Shown here one piece after another: positions 7,413 through 13,771 of a stretch of DNA of 45,485 bases. Below the pieces are notes generated by a model that did not search any database, had not been told where the DNA came from, and saw only the letters and a list, made by a program, of their open reading frames with translations. The stretch's first letter is position 1. Every line of letters starts with the position of its first letter. Position numbers and translations under genes: made by a program. This DNA is from a virus. The stretch lies in IMG/VR virus record IMGVR_UViG_3300037833_000028, positions 1-45,485 of that record. The stretch is one strand, 5' to 3'.

Positions 7413-7847
7413 TTAAACTCCATACAAAAACTCTAATTTCTGCCGATTCTTAAAAAGTTTCCGCGCATACCGGTTCGGATGCTCTTCAAGAAAATCATAC
7501 GAGTTGAGCGCGAATCGAGGCACAAGAGCGATTGTCGCCAGAGCGTCAGCTTCAAACTCGGCTTTTGATTGAAGCATCCCGAAATAAAAAGCATTCGTTC
7601 CACGATTCGCGCCGTGCAGAAAATAATGAGCGAGTTCGTGAAACATCGTAAAGACGCGCGGCAATCCTTTTAATCTGCTCTTGAGAACAATGAAGGATTT
7701 GCCCTCTACGGTCATAAAAAATGAAGTCGAAACGTCTATTTCGAGAACTGTGATATTTTCTTTTTCGCAAATATCGTAAAAATCTTTTTCAGTTAAAAAC
7801 TTTCGATTAAAACCGCAATCGGAAAGCTTATTTAGTGAGAATTTCAT
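7413..7847 (-). CDS. ImmA/IrrE-family metallopeptidase
   Basis: 144 residues with the zinc protease motif His70-Glu71-x-x-His74 (FHELAHYFLHG) and a downstream acidic ligand, Glu99 in KAEFEADALA, the usual ImmA/IrrE arrangement. In mobile elements such peptidases cleave the XRE repressor to induce excision. The repressor (8219-8614) is two genes upstream in the same leftward operon and lacks a self-cleaving domain, which fits. There is no clear ribosome-binding site at the ATG. The substrate is inferred from context. Confidence 0.85.
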   Translation of the reverse strand: MKFSLNKLSDCGFNRKFLTEKDFYDICEKENITVLEIDVSTSFFMTVEGKSFIVLKSRLKGLPRVFTMFHELAHYFLHGANRGTNAFYFGMLQSKAEFEADALATIALVPRFALNSYDFLEEHPNRYARKLFKNRQKLEFLYGV

Positions 7848-7954
7848 AACTCTGGTGGGAGAGTTACGAACTGGTTTTTAATCTAAATTTCGTTCACTTT
7901 AATGGTAAATTCAGCCTATAGAAGAGAATCGTATTTCAAAACAACTCGCTGAAA

Positions 7955-8215
7955 TTACTCCAAAGATTCGGCGTCAAGAACGTCGTCAAGCGTTGGTTTC
8001 TCGCCTGCACCGACTGAAGCCGGGAGCGGCGGTAGTCCGTTCTCTTCGCGCATCTGATCTTCGTAAAAAACCTTATACCAATTCAAATGATCCTGATATT
8101 TAACGGTAAGTTCCGTATGCGTATCGTGTTCAAGGCTAACGCGCTGGAAATCGAGCAGCGTGTTAAGCATCGCTTTGATTTGCGCGAGTTCGGCAATCAA
8201 TAATTCCGCATCCAT
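7955..8215 (-). CDS. Hypothetical protein in the immunity operon
   Basis: 86 residues. Residues 1-45 form a likely amphipathic helix or coiled coil (LIAELAQIKAMLNTLLDFQRVSL). The rest is acidic and polar, with a Pro-rich stretch (GLPPLPASVG). No family is recognised. It starts 3 bases after the repressor stop and precedes the ImmA-like gene, so it is co-transcribed with both. It may connect the two, for example as an adaptor or anti-repressor, but that is only positional inference. Confidence 0.55.
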   Translation of the reverse strand: MDAELLIAELAQIKAMLNTLLDFQRVSLEHDTHTELTVKYQDHLNWYKVFYEDQMREENGLPPLPASVGAGEKPTLDDVLDAESLE

Positions 8216-8218
8216 AAC

Positions 8219-8614
8219 TTACTCACCTTTATCTTCATGGCGTTCCGCCATAACGCCGCGAGCAATCAGACGAGCAGCGTCTAAAATTTCCTGCTGTTGC
8301 TTTTTAGTTAGTTTATTGCCGTCCTGAAAAACAATCTGCACTTTATCTAGAATGTCGTGTGAATCGGCAGCTTCGTTTTGCGGCTCAATTCCCGCTAACA
8401 GCGTGAGAGCTTCGTTTTCGTCAGCTTCTAGAACTTTTGCAATGCGAAGTATGGTTTCTTGCTTTGTGCCGCTTATCCCGTTTTCAATCCTATAAATCTG
8501 TTGGCGTTCCATATCAACCTTTCCCGCCAATCCGTCTTGTGAAAGTTTTTTAGCTTCGCGGTGTTTACGAACCCAATCGCCGAGTAATCGCCGAAGCCTT
8601 TTTGTTTCAGACAT
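8219..8614 (-). CDS. XRE-family phage repressor (CI-like)
   Basis: 131 residues from the ATG at 8614. Residues about 10-70 form a helix-turn-helix (RKHREAKKLSQDGLAGKVDMERQQIYRIENG). The C-terminal half is helical and lacks an S24/LexA peptidase. The frame stays open upstream to 8689, but that part covers the operator palindrome, so the shorter start is preferred. It is divergent from a Cro-like gene across a 116-base control region. A minus-strand -10-like TATAAG sits at 8639-8644 without a good -35. It most likely maintains lysogeny by binding the sites at 8645-8671 and 8976-9025, with the ImmA-like protease as inactivator. Confidence 0.85.
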   Translation of the reverse strand: MSETKRLRRLLGDWVRKHREAKKLSQDGLAGKVDMERQQIYRIENGISGTKQETILRIAKVLEADENEALTLLAGIEPQNEAADSHDILDKVQIVFQDGNKLTKKQQQEILDAARLIARGVMAERHEDKGE

Positions 8615-8644
8615 ATAATTCACATTCAAGTCGGATGTCTTATA

Positions 8645-8671
8645 TGTAACATTTCGTGTAGCGACATTACA
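8645..8671. promoter_or_regulatory. Operator between repressor and Cro-like genes
   Basis: An imperfect palindrome, TGTAA...TTACA over 27 bases. Its left part, TGTAACATTTCGTGTAG (8645-8661), recurs with one change at 9009-9025. The neighbouring word GCGACATT (8661-8668) also recurs at 8987-8994. Shared words at both promoters are what binding sites for one repressor/Cro pair look like. Binding itself is inferred. Confidence 0.6.
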
Positions 8672-8695
8672 ATAAACTTCTTGTGACATAATATG

Positions 8696-8724
8696 TTGAC
8701 ATTCTCCGTTTTTGTCTGTATTTT
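8696..8724 (+). promoter_or_regulatory. Sigma-70-like promoter for the Cro-like gene (leaderless)
   Basis: TTGACA (8696-8701) and TATTTT (8719-8724) are separated by 17 bases. The expected start point, about 7 bases after the -10, falls on or next to the ATG at 8731, so the transcript should have almost no leader. No ribosome-binding site exists before that ATG, which agrees. Confidence 0.6.
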
Positions 8725-8730
8725 TTCTAT

Positions 8731-8958
8731 ATGGACGCTAAACATTACAACCCCAAAATCCTTGTAAAAGCCCGCGAAGAGAAGCAAAAAACACAACAGA
8801 ACATCGCAGATTTGCTGAAAGTGGATAGACAAACAATTTATCGTGTTGAAGCCGGAATTACTGCCTCTTATGATATTTTGGCAGCGATTTGCGCGGTCTA
8901 TGAGCTACCTTTGACTGAAGTTATTTATCCGTTCCCGAATGTGGCTATCGCCGCCTAA
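8731..8958 (+). CDS. Cro-like XRE regulator
   Basis: 75 residues, nearly all one helix-turn-helix domain (ILVKAREEKQKTQQNIADLLKVDRQTIYRVEAG, then a recognition-helix cap). It is transcribed away from the larger repressor, the classic cI/cro layout. The predicted promoter places the transcript start at the ATG, so it is probably translated from a leaderless mRNA. A second promoter-operator set follows the gene at 8976-9028. It would compete with the repressor for shared operators and favour lytic growth. The HTH fold is evident; the Cro role is inferred. Confidence 0.8.
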   Translation: MDAKHYNPKILVKAREEKQKTQQNIADLLKVDRQTIYRVEAGITASYDILAAICAVYELPLTEVIYPFPNVAIAA

Positions 8959-8975
8959 AAAACTGTTTTTAAGAA

Positions 8976-9028
8976 ATGTTACAATTGCGACATTTTATGT
9001 TGACAATATGTAACATTACGTGTAGACT
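8976..9028 (+). promoter_or_regulatory. Second early promoter with overlapping operators
   Basis: TTGACA (9000-9005) and TAGACT (9023-9028) are 17 bases apart. The operator word TGTAACATTACGTGTAG (9009-9025) covers the spacer and part of the -10. An inverted half-site, ATGTTACA (8976-8983), lies upstream. Repressor bound here would directly block the polymerase. It most likely drives the early genes from 9135 onward, with a leader of about 100 bases that contains the second 31-bp repeat. Confidence 0.6.
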
Positions 9029-9072
9029 GTTTCTAGATTAAGAAATTAATCATTCTTGAAAACTAAGGAGAA

Positions 9073-9103
9073 GGCTTGAACGGTTATTTGAATTCGTAGC
9101 AGA
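9073..9103. repeat. 31-bp direct repeat, copy 2
   Basis: Perfect match in the same orientation to 1679-1709. Here it lies in the predicted leader of the early transcript. Its first nine bases (GGCTTGAAC, 9073-9081) are also inverted at 9115-9123 (GTTCAAGCC), so the leader can fold a hairpin enclosing the repeat. The flanks of the two copies differ, so the identity ends sharply. Confidence 0.8.
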
Positions 9104-9134
9104 AACCGATAGCGGTTCAAGCCAAACAAATCAG

Positions 9135-9794
9135 ATGTCATACACGCAAACCCAAATCAACGGATTCAAAGTTTCAACCATCACCGGCTACGACGGAACG
9201 CAGCTTTTCATAACCGATTCGGACGGCATTCAGATTTACGCTCATCGGGTGTCAGGCGATCCGATAGCCAGAGCGAAAGAAGTCATCAGCGAGATAACCG
9301 GAGAAACATTCGAGCAAACGACGATGAAAAAAGCTCAACAGCAAGCCACCGCCGCCGCCGTAATGATGAGTGCTGACGACAAAACCGGCGCGAAACGTTG
9401 GAACGCGATTGAAAAAGCCATCAAGGAAATCGCCGCCAACAAAACGATTCAGTTTGACGGCAAAGTTTTGACATTCGTTTCGAGTCGTTCAGGTAAACGC
9501 AGATTTGTTACCGAACACGGTTGTTCCGAGCTTTGCGACTGCAAAGGCGGCATTTCTTATCACCGCGCGTTGTTCGACATCTTTAGCCGGTATTTCGAGC
9601 TGCAAAAGGAAAGTAATGTCATCGCGTTTCCGGCGCGCAAAGACACTGGCGGCATTGTGACAGAGGCTTGCGGATGCGTTTTCAACTGGAACGACAGGTT
9701 TTACGAAAGCACTTGTTTGAAACACAGCGAACTCGAACGTCAGCGCGAATGGGCGATGGAAGAGGAATGGGACGCGTATTTCGAGGCGGCTTAA
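9135..9794 (+). CDS. First early protein, possible SWIM-like zinc motif
   Basis: 219 residues of unknown family. Residues about 130-150 read GCSELCDCKGGISYHRALFDIF, a Cys-x-Cys followed by Tyr-His. This recalls SWIM zinc fingers (CxC...CxH), although the exact spacing is not matched. Another Cys-x-Cys (EACGCVF) occurs near 178, with Cys193 and His195 after it. The N-terminal 60 residues are beta-rich. It is the first gene after the early promoter, where phages often place takeover or anti-host proteins. No ribosome-binding site is visible. Confidence 0.65.
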   Translation: MSYTQTQINGFKVSTITGYDGTQLFITDSDGIQIYAHRVSGDPIARAKEVISEITGETFEQTTMKKAQQQATAAAVMMSADDKTGAKRWNAIEKAIKEIAANKTIQFDGKVLTFVSSRSGKRRFVTEHGCSELCDCKGGISYHRALFDIFSRYFELQKESNVIAFPARKDTGGIVTEACGCVFNWNDRFYESTCLKHSELERQREWAMEEEWDAYFEAA

Positions 9795-9802
9795 CAATCT
9801 TT

Positions 9803-9873
9803 GACCGCTGAATGGGAACGGCGGTCAGAGCGCGAAAGGCGGTTTGCTTCGAGATTACTCCACCGCCTTTCGC
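9803..9873. ncRNA. Two tandem hairpins after the first early gene
   Basis: GACCGC (9803-9808) pairs with GCGGTC (about 9820-9825). A perfect 12-bp stem, GCGAAAGGCGGT (9832-9843) with its complement (9862-9873), encloses an 18-base loop. No T tract follows on the plus strand, so this does not look like a simple terminator. It could be part of a structured RNA with the next element, or a processing or stability signal. Confidence 0.45.
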
Positions 9874-9876
9874 TTC

Positions 9877-10016
9877 AAAATCTTTGAAATCGTTATTCGG
9901 TGAGCCGCAGTTCAGTCAGCGAGTAAAGCGCGGCGACCCTACGAAATTGTTGAGATTTCCTCGTGGTGTGCAACGACCGCGACCTTTAGTAGCCGAATAA
10001 CGATTTGAGAGATTTT
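9877..10016. ncRNA. Long inverted repeat with nested stems (candidate structured RNA or MITE)
   Basis: Arms 9877-9900 and 9993-10016 match over 21 of 24 positions. The inner 14 (AAATCGTTATTCGG) are perfect. Inside, TAAAGCGCGG (9924-9933) pairs with 9977-9988 except for a two-base bulge, and ACGAAAT (9941-9947) can pair with 9955-9963. No supported gene overlaps it. The nested order of stems looks more like a folded RNA of about 140 bases than random palindromes. A small inverted-repeat element is the alternative; no clear target duplication was seen. Confidence 0.45.
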
Positions 10017-10033
10017 TACAACCGGAGAAATCA

Positions 10034-10165
10034 ATGAAAGACGAAACACAAATGAAAATCCGTTCAGCCGTCTACGCGCTTTTAACCGTTTCAGCGAGCT
10101 TCGCGCTGGGTTATTGGTATGCGTCAGCTGAAATTGCACACAAAGTTTTAACGGGGTTGAGGTAA
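10034..10165 (+). CDS. Small single-helix membrane protein
   Basis: 43 residues. GGAGA precedes the ATG by a normal distance. A hydrophobic segment (about 13-29, VYALLTVSASFALGYWY) follows a charged N-terminus, and the C-terminus is a short amphipathic helix. It is four bases upstream of a second small membrane gene with the same opening (MKD), suggesting a pair. Function unknown. Confidence 0.6.
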   Translation: MKDETQMKIRSAVYALLTVSASFALGYWYASAEIAHKVLTGLR

Positions 10166-10169
10166 ATCA

Positions 10170-10331
10170 ATGAAAGACAACCGATATTTCACTATCAAAG
10201 ACTGCGACTGCCGGAGCTGCCGGCTCGACCGTGCGGCTGAAGCGCACGATCACGCGCGGGATTTAGTCGTGTTTATGTTCATTGTCGTTCTGGGCGGCGC
10301 GGTCTGGGCATTTACTTATTTTCAGCTTTAA
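10170..10331 (+). CDS. Small membrane protein with Cys-rich N-terminus
   Basis: 53 residues. The N-terminus holds Cys12, Cys14 and Cys17 (DCDCRSC) with a nearby His pair (His26, His28), a possible metal site. A single transmembrane helix (about 32-50, LVVFMFIVVLGGAVWAFTY) ends the protein. It starts four bases after the preceding small membrane gene, so the two are probably coupled. No family is recognised. Confidence 0.6.
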   Translation: MKDNRYFTIKDCDCRSCRLDRAAEAHDHARDLVVFMFIVVLGGAVWAFTYFQL

Positions 10332-10340
10332 GAGGCTGCT

Positions 10341-10541
10341 ATGGCAAAACACTGGTGCGAACAATGCGGGAGACACGCCTTGTTTTTCCGGCGAATTACG
10401 GGACGCGGGAAGCGGCACGGTCAAATAAAGGTCAGCGCCGATTTGCGCCACACGCTCTGCAAACGATGTAACGACAGTCTTTTTCAGTCGGAAAAACAGA
10501 AAGAGAAATTCAGTTTTCAAACAGCAAATCGCATTCAGTAA
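10341..10541 (+). CDS. Small zinc-ribbon protein
   Basis: 66 residues with two Cys pairs, CEQC (6-9) and CKRC (40-43), at a spacing that suits a one-zinc ribbon. The surrounding residues are strongly basic (RRITGRGKRHGQIK), so nucleic acid binding is plausible. AAGAGG lies 5 bases before the ATG. Phage early regions often hold such small zinc proteins; no specific role can be given. Confidence 0.65.
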   Translation: MAKHWCEQCGRHALFFRRITGRGKRHGQIKVSADLRHTLCKRCNDSLFQSEKQKEKFSFQTANRIQ

Positions 10542-10555
10542 CGATTGAAAATTGG

Positions 10556-10642
10556 AAGCCGCTTTCGTTTTGCCATCAGTTGAAGCGGCTTTCCAAAACA
10601 GAATGATTCGGGCGCGTGGACACCGAAGCTCCGAATCATTCT
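10556..10642. ncRNA. Pair of perfect hairpins in the gap before 10750
   Basis: AAGCCGCTT (10556-10564) pairs with 10583-10591 (9 bp, 18-base loop). AGAATGATTCGG (10600-10611) pairs with 10631-10642 (12 bp, 19-base loop). The frame of the next gene happens to be open across this stretch, but the two perfect stems and the odd composition suggest non-coding. Stem and loop sizes resemble those at 9832-9873. Confidence 0.4.
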
Positions 10643-10749
10643 TATCAGTGGCTCGCCGTGGCAATCGGCAGCCATTACGTAATGAAGCAGAGATTAACAA
10701 ACGGGCGGCGGCGGCTTCCACTTATTTTTTAGCCGCTTTCATAAGTGAA

Positions 10750-11226
10750 ATGCAGAAAGGACACGAAATAGTCAAAAAGGTTCTCGATAAGTTTCCGGCA
10801 CTGTCGGAAGAGCTTCATCGCCTTTTTAAGAAATCCGCCGTTTGGTATCGCTCGCACGGCTACCCGCTGCGCAAAGACGATCCGCTTCAAAACGGCAATT
10901 TGTCGGCAGTCGATCATCTTTTGCGAATGGCTGACGAATACGAAGCGGCGATGCCCGGAGCCGGTCAGGAACTCGGCGAACAGCTAGCCGCCGAATTTAA
11001 GGCGCGTTACAGATGCCGCAACCAGCCGTGCGACGACAGAGCGATCAGGCTCAATTTAACGACCGAGTTTTATCAGGCGATGCGCGAAATAGATAAAGCG
11101 GATTTATCCGAGCAGTCGGAACTGCAACTCGCCCGAACCGACAAAGAATTGTCGGAAATAGAAAAAGCGATTGGAGATGCCCGCGCCCACGTTCGGGCGG
11201 AATGGCGCGCGAAACAGGCAAGTTAA
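10750..11226 (+). CDS. Hypothetical early protein, helical
   Basis: 158 residues from the ATG at 10750 (MQKGHEIVKKVLDKFPALSEEL). The frame is open back to a TTG at 10552, but that part crosses the hairpin pair and looks non-coding. The protein is mostly helical, with Cys in YRCRNQPCDD (about 103-111) and a charged C-terminal coiled-coil-like stretch (LARTDKELSEIEKAIGDARAHVRAEW). No family is recognised. It ends 5 bases before the next gene's start, so they are co-transcribed. Confidence 0.6.
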   Translation: MQKGHEIVKKVLDKFPALSEELHRLFKKSAVWYRSHGYPLRKDDPLQNGNLSAVDHLLRMADEYEAAMPGAGQELGEQLAAEFKARYRCRNQPCDDRAIRLNLTTEFYQAMREIDKADLSEQSELQLARTDKELSEIEKAIGDARAHVRAEWRAKQAS

Positions 11227-11231
11227 TTTCA

Positions 11232-11555
11232 ATGACGGCGACGGAACTTTCATTGCAGGAACAAATCAACGAGCTTAAACGGCTGATAGTTGAAACGCGC
11301 CTGCCGGATGAGGCGATAGTCGATGCGAATTACGTCGCGCAGCTCTTCGGCATCACGCCCGAAGCCGTTATCAGAAAGCGTTTCGGGACTGACAAAATCC
11401 GCCGCGTCCGCGAAAAGCCCGTCGGTTTCCGCAAAGGCGACGTGCACAAAGTTTTGAAGGATTTGACCAGACCGGCGGCGGAAGTGGCGGCGGAAGCGAT
11501 AGCGAAAGCCAAACCGAGAAAACGCTCGATTATTACGAAACAGGTGAAACGATGA
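11232..11555 (+). CDS. Putative DNA-binding protein (winged helix-like)
   Basis: 107 residues from the ATG at 11232; an in-frame ATG at 11202 would overlap the previous gene. After a short helix, residues about 26-70 (DEAIVDANYVAQLFGITPEAVIRKRFG...VREKPVGFRKGDVHKVL) match the helix-turn-helix plus wing layout of excisionase/MerR-like phage proteins. The C-terminus is very basic (KAKPRKRSIITKQVKR). It could be a second regulator or a replication accessory. The stop overlaps the next start as ATGA. Confidence 0.6.
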   Translation: MTATELSLQEQINELKRLIVETRLPDEAIVDANYVAQLFGITPEAVIRKRFGTDKIRRVREKPVGFRKGDVHKVLKDLTRPAAEVAAEAIAKAKPRKRSIITKQVKR

Positions 11556-11830
11556 TTTATAAATTTTCCGAAGTCGAGCGATTAATGAAAGCCGCCGATT
11601 TCAGACACGACGAGATCGGCATTGACCGCAGGATGATCGAGAGCTATTCGTGCCGCAGATGCCGCGCGTATCTCGAATATAAGGCTTATTCAAACGCTTA
11701 CGACACGCTGGAATTTGGCGTTTGTCGGCAGTGCAACACGGCGCGACATTTCTTTACGAATTCGCAGTTACTCGCGGAGCTGAAACAACGATTTTCGAGA
11801 AGGGAAATGGTAGCCGAGACAGGCAAATAA
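11552..11830 (+). CDS. Zinc-ribbon protein
   Basis: 92 residues. CRRC (34-37) and CRQC (58-61) form a likely zinc ribbon, with CRAYLEYKAYSNAY between them. The C-terminal helix carries charged residues (LAELKQRFSRREM). It starts by a 4-base overlap (ATGA) with the upstream DNA-binding gene, so translation is coupled. Role unknown; possibly nucleic acid or protein binding. Confidence 0.65.
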   Translation: MIYKFSEVERLMKAADFRHDEIGIDRRMIESYSCRRCRAYLEYKAYSNAYDTLEFGVCRQCNTARHFFTNSQLLAELKQRFSRREMVAETGK

Positions 11831-11833
11831 AGA

Positions 11834-11862
11834 CAAAAAAAGAGGCTGGGAGCGCCAGCCTC
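11834..11862 (-). terminator. A-tract hairpin after the zinc-ribbon gene
   Basis: GAGGCTGG (11842-11849) pairs with CCAGCCTC (11855-11862). A run of A precedes the stem on the plus strand. On the minus strand this is a textbook intrinsic terminator; on the plus strand no T tract follows. It is one of five similar hairpins placed just after stop codons in the early region. Confidence 0.5.
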
Positions 11863-11945
11863 AAAAGAGGATTTGTTACTTCGCAAATATCTATACGGAG
11901 TTTATTAAGCGGAGTTCCAGGTATTTAAAGAAAACAGGAGTTTTT

Positions 11946-12899
11946 ATGAAAAGCGAATTCGATCCGACGCCGGAAGAGCGCGCCGAAGAAAACAGAATCA
12001 AACAAAACCGCGAAACGATTATTAAAAGTCTCACGGAAAATAAATATCAGTCATCGCGTCACCTGTGCATCAACACCGGTCTTTCGGTCGATGACGTTCT
12101 TATTCATGTCGAAACCGACGATCAAATCAGATATAAGCAGGTCGGCGAAATAACGGTTTATTTTCTCAAGGATAACGAGCCGACAGGCAGACTTTTCAAC
12201 ACCGGCAATAATTCGTTTGAAGTCAAAGCGGAAGAGGCAAAGCCGGAAGAGCCTCGAAAAGGCGGACGGCAGAGCAAACATAACTGGACGCCGGAGCTGC
12301 TCGAAACGCTCGCCGCCGAAAATTATTCATACAGCAAAGCCGCGAAAAGTCTTGATTGTGACGTAACTTCGATTCGGTATCAGGTTCTTAAAAACAAAGA
12401 AAACACCGACGCCTGGGAACGCGGTCAAAAACGTTTTCAAAAACCAACCATAGAAAAAGCCGCCGCTGCCGAAACTGTTAAAGAATCGCCGAAACCGGAA
12501 ATCATTGCCGCCGTTCAAGTCGATCCGCGATTTGCACACACGCTCGAGCACGTCACCTCAAACGGACACAGCCGCGAATCAATCGAGAAGGTGAAAACCA
12601 GTATCGCCAGACGCGCATATACTTCGCAAGACATCGCACCGTTTGAACCTCATCTTGACCAGCCCGTCATAGACATTACAAGCGAAGTAAATCACCCAAA
12701 ACATTACAACACTCATCCGTCGGGAATTGAATGCATTGATGTCGTCGAACACATGAATTTCAATCTCGGCAACGCGGTCAAATACATCTGGCGAGCCGAC
12801 GAAAAAGGCAACGCGATTCAGGATTTGGAAAAAGCCAAGTGGTATGTCGAAAGGGAAATTAAAAGAAGGAGTGAGAGAGAAAATCATGCCCGAAAATGA
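11946..12899 (+). CDS. DUF3310-domain protein with an internal HTH
   Basis: 317 residues. The C-terminus (about 240-310) contains VNHPKHYNTHPSGIECIDVV, then GNAVKYIWRADEKG and DLEKAKWYVEREI. This is the DUF3310 pattern, common in phages and of uncertain function. Residues about 95-130 (KHNWTPELLETLAAENYSYSKAAKSLDCDVTSIRY) look like a homeodomain-type helix-turn-helix. The N-terminal 75 residues suggest another winged-helix unit. AGGAG precedes the ATG by about 6 bases. The 14-base overlap with the next gene indicates coupling. Most family members are short, so the long N-terminal extension is unusual. Confidence 0.75.
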   Translation: MKSEFDPTPEERAEENRIKQNRETIIKSLTENKYQSSRHLCINTGLSVDDVLIHVETDDQIRYKQVGEITVYFLKDNEPTGRLFNTGNNSFEVKAEEAKPEEPRKGGRQSKHNWTPELLETLAAENYSYSKAAKSLDCDVTSIRYQVLKNKENTDAWERGQKRFQKPTIEKAAAAETVKESPKPEIIAAVQVDPRFAHTLEHVTSNGHSRESIEKVKTSIARRAYTSQDIAPFEPHLDQPVIDITSEVNHPKHYNTHPSGIECIDVVEHMNFNLGNAVKYIWRADEKGNAIQDLEKAKWYVEREIKRRSERENHARK

Positions 12900-13098
12900 A
12901 AACCAACCACCGCAAATTTATTACCAATACTGGCAGGGAACCCGGAGCGGCAAATGGTTCTGGCACGCTCGCGGAATGAATCACGAGGTTATATGTCAGG
13001 GCGAGACGAACGGTTATCACAACAAAGCCGACTGTCTGAAAGCAATTGAATTGCTCAAAAACGGAGCGGCGGCTGAAGTGAAGGAGCGCGGGAAGTAA
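12886..13098 (+). CDS. DUF1508 (YegP-like) protein
   Basis: 70 residues from the ATG at 12886. The main part (GKWFWHARGMNHEVICQGE, then NKADCLKAIELLK) matches DUF1508, a small beta-beta-alpha unit found singly or in tandem in bacteria and phages, with no settled function. An earlier in-frame start at 12844 would overlap the upstream DUF3310 gene by 56 bases; the later one overlaps by 14. It ends at the second A-tract hairpin. Confidence 0.75.
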   Translation: MPENENQPPQIYYQYWQGTRSGKWFWHARGMNHEVICQGETNGYHNKADCLKAIELLKNGAAAEVKERGK

Positions 13099-13100
13099 AT

Positions 13101-13133
13101 AAAAAAGGTCGCCCGCATCTTCGCTCGGCGACC
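13101..13133 (-). terminator. A-tract hairpin after the DUF1508 gene
   Basis: GGTCGCC (13107-13113) pairs with GGCGACC (13127-13133), with AAAAAA just before the stem. It is in the proper orientation to end minus-strand transcription only. About 60 bases of A-rich, gene-free DNA follow before the next ribosome-binding site. Confidence 0.45.
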
Positions 13134-13201
13134 AAAACCAATTCAATTTATAGAGAATTCAAAAATAAGCCGAAAAAGCGAAAAAGTCAAAAAGGAGACA
13201 T

Positions 13202-13594
13202 ATGGAAAAAACTACTGTTCTATCGAAAGAAAAATCCTTTCCGGTTGCGGTCAAGATGCCGCTGACCGACAAGGAATTGCTTGCTTATACGGACGAGTTG
13301 ACCGAATGCGATTCGCTTGCCGACAAATTAAAGCGCGAAATGAAAGCCGCGACCGACGATTACAAAAGCAAGATCGGCGAAGTCACTGCGCGTTCGTCTG
13401 TTTTGATGAATCTGCTCAAAACCAAAGAAGAATATAAGGACATTGACTGCGTTGAAGATTTCAACTGGTTTGACGGCATCGTCGAGATCAAACGGCTCGA
13501 CACCAGCGAAACCGTCAAAACGCGCAAGATCACGACCGAAGAATATCAGCAAAATCTACCGCTCGATAAAGACGACGAAGGCGAACGGATTTGA
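13202..13594 (+). CDS. Hypothetical early protein with coiled coil
   Basis: 130 residues. Residues about 22-72 are a long charged helix (LTDKELLAYTDELTECDSLADKLKREMKAATDDYKSKIGE), likely a coiled coil. The C-terminal 50 residues are beta-rich (FNWFDGIVEIKRLDTSETVKTRKITTEEYQ). Small phage proteins of this shape are common in early regions; the family is not recognised with certainty. AAGGAG stands 6 bases before the ATG. Confidence 0.65.
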   Translation: MEKTTVLSKEKSFPVAVKMPLTDKELLAYTDELTECDSLADKLKREMKAATDDYKSKIGEVTARSSVLMNLLKTKEEYKDIDCVEDFNWFDGIVEIKRLDTSETVKTRKITTEEYQQNLPLDKDDEGERI

Positions 13595-13600
13595 ACAAAT

Positions 13601-13632
13601 AAAAAGGGCATCACCCTGGGGAGAGTAACGCC
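13601..13632 (-). terminator. Imperfect A-tract hairpin
   Basis: GGCATCACCCT (13607-13617) pairs with 13622-13632 at 8 of 11 positions; the three mismatches are all C opposite A. A run of A precedes it and another follows. It lies between the coiled-coil gene and a 38-residue gene. Weak as a terminator, but same placement as its four relatives. Confidence 0.3.
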
Positions 13633-13646
13633 AAAAAGAGGAGGCT

Positions 13647-13763
13647 ATGAAAATGAACCTCAAATATCCGATGGCTCATTTTGAAATCGGGATGCCAACA
13701 TTTTACAAATCGGAAATGCCTTTCCGGTCGAGACAGCAAAAGAATTTTGCAAAGCAGTTTTAG
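13647..13763 (+). CDS. Small hypothetical protein
   Basis: 38 residues (opening MKMNLKYPMAHFEIGMPTFY), ending in a basic, glutamine-rich tail. It is very short, but GAGGAGG lies 3-9 bases before the ATG, the strongest ribosome-binding site in the early region, so I consider it real. No family can be assigned. The next gene starts 8 bases after its stop. Confidence 0.5.
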   Translation: MKMNLKYPMAHFEIGMPTFYKSEMPFRSRQQKNFAKQF

Positions 13764-13771
13764 AGAATTAA

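Noticed and set aside
9812-10000. Open plus-strand frame of 62 codons
   Set aside because: It covers the 12-bp hairpin and most of the long inverted repeat, lacks a ribosome-binding site and has unprotein-like composition.
10263-10721. Open minus-strand frame of 152 codons
   Set aside because: It lies opposite several small plus-strand genes with good start signals and has no ribosome-binding site itself.
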